Under the pieces are notes generated by a model. The model was not told where the DNA came from. It saw only the letters and a program-made list of their open reading frames with translations, and made no database searches. The position numbers and the translations under genes were made by a program. Positions 1 to 4,810 of a stretch of DNA of 6,116 bases are shown here, piece by piece. The stretch lies in the NCBI GenBank assembly GCA_046481785.1, contig JAWOJF010000190.1, forward strand, positions 1 to 6,116, read 5' to 3'. The DNA is from JAWOJF01 sp046481785 (lineage in GTDB: Bacteria > Bacteroidota > Ignavibacteria > Ignavibacteriales > Ignavibacteriaceae). Within the stretch, counting starts at the first letter, position 1; each line of letters opens with the position of its first letter.

Positions 1-347
1 GCCGTCCCGCTCCAGTTCATAAAAAAGCCGTTAGAAATATGAGTAGAGCCTGCTACAATCATTGTTACGGCCAAACCAAAAGCAGATATCCTTGTAAATA
101 AACCTGCCAGAAGAATTAAACCGCCAATGGATTCGGCAAGAATATTAAGGAAGCCGAGCGCAGGGGGGATCCCCATATATTGGGAAAATGCTGTTAATGT
201 TCCTTCAAGACCATATCCACCGAACCATCCAAAAAGTTTCTGCGCACCATGGGGCAAAATAATAATAGCTGCAACAACTCTAAGAAATAAGAGAGAATAA
301 TTATTCTTATCCGTATAAAGCATTTTGCCGAATAACTGCTGTAACAT
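1..347 (-). CDS. DoxX family membrane protein (3' end missing)
   Basis: The first 115 codons of a gene that runs off the low-coordinate edge of the window. The protein begins MLQQLFGKMLYTDKNNYSLL and continues with features typical of the DoxX family: a first membrane helix (LLFLRVVAAIIILPHGAQKL), the GxxKLFGWFGG turn with Gly-rich loop around residues 34-45, then two more hydrophobic stretches (about 63-81 and 87-99) including LAESIGGLILLAGLFTR. Family members are usually about 130-150 residues with four helices, so only the last part is missing. The ATG at 347 is preceded by AAAGGA (360-355) at good spacing. DoxX proteins are small inner-membrane proteins often tied to redox or thiol stress, but a precise reaction is not settled for most. 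The gene follows marR on the same strand after 64 bases, and that gap holds a copy of the palindrome found in front of marR, so repression by the MarR protein is likely (inference). Confidence 0.88.
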   Translation of the reverse strand, partial: MLQQLFGKMLYTDKNNYSLLFLRVVAAIIILPHGAQKLFGWFGGYGLEGTLTAFSQYMGIPPALGFLNILAESIGGLILLAGLFTRISAFGLAVTMIVAGSTHISNGFFMNWSGT

Positions 348-381
348 ATTTTTATCCTTTCATTTATTGTTATGACATATT

Positions 382-393
382 GTGTTATAACAC
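382..393. promoter_or_regulatory. Probable MarR operator upstream of doxX
   Basis: A perfect 12-bp palindrome, GTGTTATAACAC, in the gap between the marR stop codon and the doxX start, 34 bases before the doxX ATG. The identical 12-mer recurs in front of marR at 891-902. MarR dimers bind short palindromes of about this kind, so this is most simply an operator. A related 10-mer, TGTTATGACA (368-377), lies 15 bp away centre to centre and differs from the core TGTTATAACA by one base. I could not find a convincing promoter of the TAnnTTTG type next to it. Control could therefore be over an unrecognised promoter or over readthrough from marR. Confidence 0.7.
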
Positions 394-411
394 GCATTAC
401 TATAAAAAATT

Positions 412-879
412 TTATATATGAGGGCCGTAAATTTTTTCACAGATTTCAGATAACTGTTCTATCTCTTTTTTACTAAGTGCATCAGTTACATATTTTTCTG
501 TACCGTTCATTTCTTCATCCATTTTAACTAAAAGATCCAGGCCTTTCTTAGTAATTTTTGTAACAGATAACCGTCTGTCGTCGGGAGAATTAAATCTCTC
601 AATTAAATTTTGTTTCTCAAGATTATCAACAATTCTTGTAACATCCGGAGCCTGGTCAATCATGCGTGTAATAATTTCACAGCGCGGATGCCCTTCCGGG
701 TGAACTCCTTTTAAAATCCTTAACACATTATACTGTGCATTAGTAATACCATGTTTTGCACAAACATCATCTGTCTTTTTTCTTAAGAAGTTGTTTGACA
801 AAAACAGGTTCAGGATTGCTTCCTGAGCAGTATTTGTAAACTTCTCCTGTTTTAATCTTTTTTTAAGTTTTTCGCCCAT
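412..879 (-). CDS. MarR family transcriptional regulator
   Basis: A 155-residue winged-helix DNA-binding protein, normal MarR length. N-terminal dimerisation helices cover about residues 8-42. ITNAQYNVLRIL (45-56) is the standard entry to the winged helix. The recognition helix region is PDVTRIVDNLEKQNLIER (78-95), and the wing carries the family's DDRR signature (SPDDRRLSVTKITKKG, 98-113). C-terminal helices complete the dimer interface. Such proteins usually repress themselves and a neighbouring operon until a ligand or oxidation releases them. Cysteines at 40, 67 and 147 could sense oxidants or quinones, but none sits near the extreme N-terminus as in OhrR or YodB, so this is only a possibility. 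The ATG at 879 has no Shine-Dalgarno sequence and would lie about 18 bases after the predicted transcription start. A palindrome at 890-903 overlaps that start, pointing to autorepression, and doxX downstream is the likely second target. Confidence 0.93.
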   Translation of the reverse strand: MGEKLKKRLKQEKFTNTAQEAILNLFLSNNFLRKKTDDVCAKHGITNAQYNVLRILKGVHPEGHPRCEIITRMIDQAPDVTRIVDNLEKQNLIERFNSPDDRRLSVTKITKKGLDLLVKMDEEMNGTEKYVTDALSKKEIEQLSEICEKIYGPHI

Positions 880-889
880 AGTATTATTA

Positions 890-903
890 TGTGTTATAAC
901 ACA
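890..903. promoter_or_regulatory. Probable MarR autoregulatory operator
   Basis: A perfect 14-bp palindrome, TGTGTTATAACACA, located 11 bases before the marR start codon. Its central 12 bases are identical to the palindrome before doxX at 382-393. It begins within the end of the predicted -7 element (909-902) and covers the expected transcription start near 897, so a bound dimer would block RNA polymerase. The position, symmetry and duplication are seen in the sequence. The identity of the binding protein is inferred from the adjacent MarR gene. Confidence 0.78.
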
Positions 904-932
904 AAAGTATTCTAATTTTTTCTCAATGTCAA
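902..932 (-). promoter_or_regulatory. Bacteroidota-type promoter for marR
   Basis: On the minus strand TTGACA (932-927) supplies a -33 TTG, and after a 20-base gap from that TTG comes TACTTTTG (909-902). The latter fits the TAnnTTTG -7 consensus of Bacteroidota primary sigma factor promoters exactly, and the gap is within the range known for that group. A standard sigma-70 -10 box at 17 bp from TTGACA would be TACTTT, a poor match, so the Bacteroidota reading is better. It lies within the 107 bases between marR and the acyltransferase gene, so marR can be expressed independently of the upstream gene. Confidence 0.62.
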
Positions 933-986
933 GCTCTATTTTAGAGATTTGATATATCGTGAGTAAAAAGTACTCCGCTAATTACC

Positions 987-2207
987 TTACAAATAACCCA
1001 TCCACCAGTCTTTTCTTCTTTGTTTAAGCGAGGCAAACCATTTGCAAACCGGATACAAACTTAAAACAACTGCTGTCCAGAAAAGGTAAACAATTGCAAG
1101 GTCAAAGCCCCAGCCTGCCGGCCATATCCAGTCATTTGAAAAAAATGCACCGGGTGAAAATCCCATAATAACAGCAACAACCACGGCAAGCAAATGAGCA
1201 AGGGGAATATGGAGCAGGTAATAAAACATGGGTACCTTACCGAATGTTAAAAACATTTTCCTCAGCGGTCCTTTTAGTTTATCAATAAATGCAAGGGATA
1301 AAATTGCAGCTCCAAGTGTAACAAATAAATAAAGCATTGAGGGAGGATATTTTTCTACATTTAAAAATGAAAGAATTGTTTTTCCAAGACTATCCTGCAT
1401 ACTCCAGGGCTGCGGATCTCCATAAATATTTAAGCTTCTTAGAATAATAAAAGCGGCAATTAAACCTATGCCTAAAAGGATAAATATTTTTTTTCTTTGC
1501 TGCTCGTTCTTTTGAAATAAAAACCCGAATGCATAACCGGCAGCCATAACTCCAATCCAGGGGATTAAAGGATATTGTATATAAAAATTAATTCCATTAA
1601 CCGGGCTTAGTATATCCCCCGAATGAAGTACTACCCACATCCATCCCCAGTCACCAAACTGAGCAGGAGTAATACCATCAAAAGCATTGTGTATAAGTAT
1701 TAAAGCTATACCAATAACCGCAACAGATTTAACCGAAAGAAAAATCAGTCCGGAGAGAACAATCATGGACCATCCGATAGCCCAAATAACCTGGGCAAAA
1801 GAAAGTGTATAGTCAAAGTTGAATACCCAGCCGAATCTTACAATTGTAAACTCAAGAAAAATAAGCCAGATGCCGCGTGAGAGTAAAAACTTTGCAAGTT
1901 CAGGTTTTGTTTTTCCTCTTGTTAAAGAAAGAAATGCCCCTGTGCCCGCCAGAAAGATAAAAATGGGTGCGCAAAAATGAGTGATCCACCTTGTCATAAA
2001 AAGGAAACCGTCTGTTTGGGAAAGATCAAGAGGGTTATAAGTAACATTAGTAAAATAATCCCTTACGTGATCCAGAGCCATTAATACCATTACCATGCCG
2101 CGCAGTATATCAACAGATTCCAATCGTGAGTTTACAGGTAACGATAATTTAAAGCGTTGTTTATCTTTTAATATATCAATCCCCGCCGGGGATGCTGCTT
2201 TAAACAT
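987..2207 (-). CDS. DUF1624 / heparan-alpha-glucosaminide N-acetyltransferase-like membrane protein
   Basis: A 406-residue polytopic membrane protein. After a polar N-terminus of about 28 residues comes the family entry motif RLESVDILRGMVMVLMALDH (28-47), then RWITHFCAPIFIFLAGTGAF (73-92). Further hydrophobic segments lie near 107-127, 138-158, 161-175, 210-231, 241-257, 290-308, 318-345 and 367-387, about ten helices in all. The end, WFASLKQRRKDWWMGYL, is also typical of bacterial members. The family is related to the lysosomal HGSNAT enzyme, which moves an acetyl group from cytosolic acetyl-CoA across the membrane to a sugar amine. The substrate of bacterial members such as this is generally unknown, so sugar or envelope acylation is only inference. 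Conserved histidines visible are H47 and H77. The ATG at 2207 has AGGAG only one base upstream, too close to be an ideal ribosome site, but no better in-frame start precedes the RLESVDILRG motif. The gene stands alone between a repeat-rich gap and marR. Confidence 0.85.
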   Translation of the reverse strand: MFKAASPAGIDILKDKQRFKLSLPVNSRLESVDILRGMVMVLMALDHVRDYFTNVTYNPLDLSQTDGFLFMTRWITHFCAPIFIFLAGTGAFLSLTRGKTKPELAKFLLSRGIWLIFLEFTIVRFGWVFNFDYTLSFAQVIWAIGWSMIVLSGLIFLSVKSVAVIGIALILIHNAFDGITPAQFGDWGWMWVVLHSGDILSPVNGINFYIQYPLIPWIGVMAAGYAFGFLFQKNEQQRKKIFILLGIGLIAAFIILRSLNIYGDPQPWSMQDSLGKTILSFLNVEKYPPSMLYLFVTLGAAILSLAFIDKLKGPLRKMFLTFGKVPMFYYLLHIPLAHLLAVVVAVIMGFSPGAFFSNDWIWPAGWGFDLAIVYLFWTAVVLSLYPVCKWFASLKQRRKDWWMGYL

Positions 2208-2256
2208 ACTCCTGCTCTCTAAAAAATATTAAAATAAAAGTAGTTGGATAGTAAAA

Positions 2257-2287
2257 CGAAAATAAAGCTTTTTTGTTAGTAGTGCAA
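2257..2287 (-). promoter_or_regulatory. Possible promoter for the acyltransferase-like gene
   Basis: On the minus strand a TTG (2287-2285) is followed after 20 bases by TATTTTCG (2264-2257). That is seven of eight positions counting the two free ones in TAnnTTTG, with the same spacing as the marR promoter. Transcription would begin about 45 bases before the ATG at 2207. In AT-rich sequence such matches occur by chance, so this is tentative. Confidence 0.33.
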
Positions 2288-2292
2288 TTAAT

Positions 2293-2320
2293 AATAACCC
2301 GGTAATACCCGTAAATAACC
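2293..2320 (-). repeat. Phased direct repeats GGTTATT upstream of the possible promoter
   Basis: Read on the minus strand, GGTTATT occurs at 2320-2314 and again at 2299-2293, exactly 21 bp apart (two helical turns), with a shortened GGTATT at 2309-2304 between them. The set ends six bases upstream of the candidate -33 TTG, where an activator could sit on one face of the helix. The repeats are seen directly. A regulatory role is a guess. Confidence 0.35.
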
Positions 2321-2362
2321 GCTCATTTAACTATTAGCTGCTTTTAGTAGTATTTTATTTAT

Positions 2363-2451
2363 CTCTGCGGCTCTCAGTGTCTTCCCGGTGGAGTTTTGTG
2401 TAATAAAAAAGTTACACAGAGAGACACGGAGATTAACACGGAGTTCCACAG
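2363..2451. repeat. Palindromic CACAGAG/CACGGAG-type intergenic repeat element
   Basis: The right arm on the plus strand carries ACACAGAG (2414-2421), ACACGGAG (2424-2431), ACACGGAG (2436-2443) and CCACAG (2446-2451), spaced 10-12 bases. The left arm carries related units on the opposite strand: ACACTGAG (2380-2373) and CCGCAGAG (2370-2363). At the centre TGTGTAA (2397-2403) and TTACACA (2412-2418) form a perfect 7-bp stem around an A-rich 8-base loop. The whole is an imperfect inverted repeat of about 90 bp. I recall similar ACACAGAG-rich elements scattered between genes in many environmental bacterial genomes, but their mobility and function are not established to my knowledge. Transcribed, it could fold into a long imperfect hairpin and might help end the his transcript (inference). 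Confidence 0.6.
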
Positions 2452-2475
2452 CAGGGTATGCAGAATCCTTGTTTT

Positions 2476-2501
2476 GTCATTATGGATGCAGAAAGAAATC
2501 T
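2476..2501. repeat. Possible degenerate copy of the GTCATTCTGA...GAATCT dispersed repeat
   Basis: The plus strand begins GTCATTATGGATGCAG and ends AAATCT. It resembles a dispersed repeat I remember from Bacteroidota and related genomes, of the form GTCATTCTGAAT(G)..GAAGAATCT, with several mismatches. It sits between two other repeat types. The match is from memory and weak. Confidence 0.22.
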
Positions 2502-2521
2502 TATATTTATATAAACGGAAG

Positions 2522-2538
2522 ATCTCTCAGCCGGAGAT
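2522..2538 (-). terminator. Weak hairpin after hisIE, possible terminator
   Basis: ATCTC (2522-2526) and GAGAT (2534-2538) can pair around a 7-base loop containing GGC. On the minus strand it is followed by CTTCCGTTTATA rather than a clean run of T, so an intrinsic terminator is doubtful. No better terminator is visible between the hisIE stop and the next gene, apart from the larger inverted repeat at 2363-2451. Confidence 0.18.
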
Positions 2539-2546
2539 GTGCTTTT

Positions 2547-2599
2547 GAACTTGCTCTTGCTCTCGAACTTGCTCTTGCTCTCGAACTTGCTCTTGCTCT
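2547..2599. repeat. 18-bp tandem repeat, three copies, touching the hisIE stop codon
   Basis: On the minus strand the unit is GAGAGCAAGAGCAAGTTC, present three times without gaps (2564-2547, 2582-2565, 2600-2583). The only mismatch is at position 2600, which is the last base of the hisIE TAA stop. Within each unit GAGCAA occurs twice, giving a 6-base sub-period. The array starts with no spacer after hisIE and ends about 340 bases before the next gene. Three exact copies suggest recent expansion by slippage. There are no spacers, so it is not a CRISPR. In the plus direction it would encode (ELALAL)3, but I do not believe that frame is a gene. Confidence 0.9.
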
Positions 2600-3217
2600 T
2601 TACTTCTTATGTCTCTTTCTTAAATTTTCAATTATATCATTAAACTCAATTTCCTGGTCGGCAAGCATAACTAACAGATGATAAAGCAGGTCTGAAGTTT
2701 CATTAATTATTTCTTTTTTATCGGCATTTTTTGCTGCAATAACAGTTTCAACAGCTTCTTCACCTACTTTCTGGATTATTTTATCTCCGCCTTCTTTGAA
2801 CAGTTTAGCCGTATAAGAATTATCCGGCATTTTTTTCTGCCTGTCTCTTATAATTACATAAAGTTCATTCAGGAAATTTTTCTCAGGAATATTTTCTATA
2901 CCCTCAAAACATGAATAATCGCCGGTATGACAAGTATTCCCCTCAGGTTTAGCTTTTACAACTACCGCATCATAATCGCAGTCGGGAACAATATCGACAA
3001 CACGTAAATAGTTGCCTGAGGTTTCCCCTTTGGTCCATAAAGCCTGCCTTGTTCTGCTGAAAAAGGTAACAAGGCCCGTTTCAAAGGTCCGGTTAAGGGA
3101 GAGCATATTCATAAAGCCAAGCATTAATACCTGGTTATTCTTTACATCAATAACTACAGCGGGAATTAAACCATTAAGTTTGGTAAAATTTAGTTTTTCA
3201 ATTTCTTCCTGTTTCAT
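2600..3217 (-). CDS. hisIE: Bifunctional phosphoribosyl-AMP cyclohydrolase / phosphoribosyl-ATP pyrophosphatase
   Basis: A 205-residue fusion that carries out histidine steps 2 and 3 in the cytoplasm: hydrolysis of phosphoribosyl-ATP to phosphoribosyl-AMP plus pyrophosphate (EC 3.6.1.31, HisE domain) and opening of the adenine ring (EC 3.5.4.19, HisI domain). The HisI part (about 1-108) has SRTRQALWTKGETSGN (54-69), DCDYD (79-83) and CHTGDYSCF (96-104), with the metal-binding cysteines at 80, 96 and 103 all present. The HisE part (about 115-205) has SYTAKLF (134-140), KVGEEAVE (150-157) and ETSDLLYHLLVML (173-185), including the acidic residues that bind magnesium. The length is normal for the fusion. 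The ATG at 3217 has AAAGGA at 3227-3222. It is last in the his cluster, 128 AT-rich bases after hisF, without a promoter I could recognise. Its stop codon abuts an 18-bp tandem repeat array. Confidence 0.97.
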   Translation of the reverse strand: MKQEEIEKLNFTKLNGLIPAVVIDVKNNQVLMLGFMNMLSLNRTFETGLVTFFSRTRQALWTKGETSGNYLRVVDIVPDCDYDAVVVKAKPEGNTCHTGDYSCFEGIENIPEKNFLNELYVIIRDRQKKMPDNSYTAKLFKEGGDKIIQKVGEEAVETVIAAKNADKKEIINETSDLLYHLLVMLADQEIEFNDIIENLRKRHKK

Positions 3218-3345
3218 GAAATCCTTTAGAGGTTAAATTAAAATTATAAATTAAAGACTAAAATTTAAAAAAGTTACGTTAAAAATCTTCTAATATTTTA
3301 ATAAATCATATTTGTGGTTCTGTAACAAAACGTTAAGACATTGGT

Positions 3346-4101
3346 TTACATCCGCACGGGTATATTGTTTTGCAGCAGGTACTCTTTCAATTCTTTAATA
3401 GGCAAAATACCGTAATGGAATAAACTTGCAGCAAGGCAGGCATCAACATTTGCATCACGGAATGCATCCAAAAAATCCTCCTTTTTCCCGGCGCCGCCTG
3501 AAGCTATAACCGGAACAGAAACACTGCCTGTTAATTCTTTCAGGAAGGTTAAATCATATCCTTCTTTTGTTCCATCCCTGTCCATTGAAGTTAAAAGGAT
3601 TTCCCCGGCTCCAAACTCAACAGCACGCTTGCACCAGTCTAAGCCATATAGTTCGGTTTCATCCCTTCCGCCTTTAACAAACACCTTATAGTTATTATGC
3701 ACATATTTAATATCGATAGCTGCAACAATAGCCTGGCTGCCGAACTGTTTTGAAGCCTTTGTTATTAAACCCGGGTCGTTGACAATAGAGGTATTTAATG
3801 AAACCTTATCAGCTCCGGCTTTCAATAAAGCCTCAATATCTTTTATTTCGGATATTCCGCCGCCAACTGTAAAAGGAATTCTTATAGCTTTTGCAACTTC
3901 TTTTACAAGTTCAGTAAGGGTTTTTCTTTTTTCTGCAGAAGCTGTAATATCAAGGAAAACCAGTTCATCGGCGCCTTCTTTTGAATATTTTTCTGCAAGT
4001 TCAACAGGGGAACCCGCGTCTCTAAGATTAACAAAATTTGTTCCCTTTACCACCCTTCCGTCCTTAACGTCAAGGCAGGGGATTATTCTTTTACACAGCA
4101 A
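3346..4101 (-). CDS. hisF: Imidazole glycerol phosphate synthase, cyclase subunit HisF
   Basis: A 251-residue (beta/alpha)8 barrel. With HisH it converts PRFAR and ammonia into imidazole glycerol phosphate and AICAR, linking histidine and purine synthesis. The first catalytic aspartate is D11 in KRIIPCLDVKDGRVVKG and the second is D130 in VAAIDIK, the same numbers as in Thermotoga maritima HisF. Phosphate-binding Gly motifs VGGGIS (79-84) and IASGGAGK (199-206) are present, as is the SMDRDGTKEGYD stretch (172-183). The start is TTG at 4101. It lies 11 bases inside hisA, has AAAGGAG ten bases upstream, and gives the standard MLxKRIIPCLDV N-terminus. No ATG or GTG is available in frame nearby. 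Overlap with hisA implies translational coupling. Confidence 0.97.
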   Translation of the reverse strand: MLCKRIIPCLDVKDGRVVKGTNFVNLRDAGSPVELAEKYSKEGADELVFLDITASAEKRKTLTELVKEVAKAIRIPFTVGGGISEIKDIEALLKAGADKVSLNTSIVNDPGLITKASKQFGSQAIVAAIDIKYVHNNYKVFVKGGRDETELYGLDWCKRAVEFGAGEILLTSMDRDGTKEGYDLTFLKELTGSVSVPVIASGGAGKKEDFLDAFRDANVDACLAASLFHYGILPIKELKEYLLQNNIPVRM

Positions 4102-4810
4102 ATTCTGAAAGCTCCTTTAAGTCTATTTTATTTTCGTAAATTGCTTTTCCCACCACAACGGCATAAATATTCATTTCGTTAAGTACTTTTATATCATCCA
4201 AATCTTTTACACCGCCGGAGGCAATAAGTTTTATATCAGGGAACTCCGCCATTACCTTTTTATAGAGGTTAGTATTTGTACCGGAAAGCATCCCGTCCTT
4301 TGATATATCCGTACAGAGAAATTTATCAATACCCAGTGAAGTGCAGTATTGGATATGCTCAGAAAGAGTGATTGAAGTTTTTTCAGTCCACCCCTGCACC
4401 AGAATCTTTTCATCTTCAACATCTGCTGATATTATTATTTTTTCGGGAGAGCATTTTTCCACAATCAGTTGAAACTCACCTTTATTTTTTACTGAAATAG
4501 AGCCAATAACGGCAAGGTCAATGCCGGCTTTAAAAATATCAGTAATTTTTTTTGTATCCCGTATTCCGCCGCCAAACTGAATTGTAAGTCCGGTTTCTTC
4601 TTTAATCTGTTTAACCACTTCAAAAACTGTAAACTTACCTGTTTTAGAGCCAAGCAGATCAACAATATGAATATGATTGAAACCAAGTGACTTATAAAGT
4701 TTAGCCTGATCGAGAGGCGAGTTTTTATAATAAGTAACCTGGTCAAACGCACCTTTTTCAAGGCGGACAACCTTATTTTCGTAAATGTCTATTGCCGGTA
4801 TTGCTATCAT
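4091..4810 (-). CDS. hisA: Phosphoribosyl-formimino-AICAR-P isomerase HisA
   Basis: A 239-residue (beta/alpha)8 barrel that isomerises ProFAR to PRFAR (EC 5.3.1.16), the fourth histidine step, by an Amadori rearrangement. The N-terminus IAIPAIDIYENKVVRLEKG places the catalytic Asp at residue 8. The second catalytic Asp is D130 in IISADVEDEKILVQGW. Phosphate-binding motifs are FGGGIRD (79-85), VIGSIS (101-106) and IASGGVKD (196-203), and CTDISKDGMLSGTN (166-179) is also typical. It is distinguished from its relative HisF by the AIDI start and the QGW motif (139-141). The ATG at 4810 overlaps the hisH stop as ATGA, so translation is probably coupled. The only ribosome-site-like bases are a weak GAG just upstream. 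Its end overlaps hisF by 11 bases. Confidence 0.97.
   Translation of the reverse strand: MIAIPAIDIYENKVVRLEKGAFDQVTYYKNSPLDQAKLYKSLGFNHIHIVDLLGSKTGKFTVFEVVKQIKEETGLTIQFGGGIRDTKKITDIFKAGIDLAVIGSISVKNKGEFQLIVEKCSPEKIIISADVEDEKILVQGWTEKTSITLSEHIQYCTSLGIDKFLCTDISKDGMLSGTNTNLYKKVMAEFPDIKLIASGGVKDLDDIKVLNEMNIYAVVVGKAIYENKIDLKELSEFAV
4112..4118 (-). promoter_or_regulatory. Shine-Dalgarno site that fixes the TTG start of hisF
   Basis: AAAGGAG on the minus strand, inside the end of hisA, ten bases before the TTG at 4101. It is the strongest ribosome site in the window. With the conserved N-terminus it supports initiation at TTG rather than at the following CTG. Confidence 0.75.

Noticed and set aside
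194..397. Minus-strand frame of 67 codons overlapping the start of doxX
   Set aside because: It lies in another frame over the marR-doxX gap and the convincing DoxX coding sequence, and has no recognisable features.
934..946. CTCTA-TTT-TAGAG hairpin just upstream of the marR -33 element
   Set aside because: A short stem with a 3-base loop, no T tract, and no similarity to the operators. Likely chance in AT-rich sequence.
961..975. GAGTA-N5-TACTC hairpin after the acyltransferase-like gene as a terminator
   Set aside because: A 5-bp stem with few G-C pairs and no following T run on the minus strand. Such a short inverted repeat is expected by chance.
2547..2600. CRISPR array
   Set aside because: The repeats are only 18 bp, directly adjacent with no unique spacers, and no cas gene is nearby.
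2388..2681. Plus-strand open frame of 97 codons containing (ELALAL)3
   Set aside because: It is made of two repeat elements and then runs antisense into the end of hisIE. The repetitive segment arises from the 18-bp tandem array and no ribosome site or family resemblance supports it.
3012..3236. Plus-strand open frame antisense to hisIE
   Set aside because: Composition follows the complementary HisI coding sequence. No independent motif. The same reasoning excludes plus-strand frames at 3779-4108, 5025-5216 and 5661-5912.
4489..4770. Minus-strand frame of 93 codons inside hisA
   Set aside because: A shifted frame within a well-conserved HisA coding sequence, hydrophobic by chance in AT-rich DNA.
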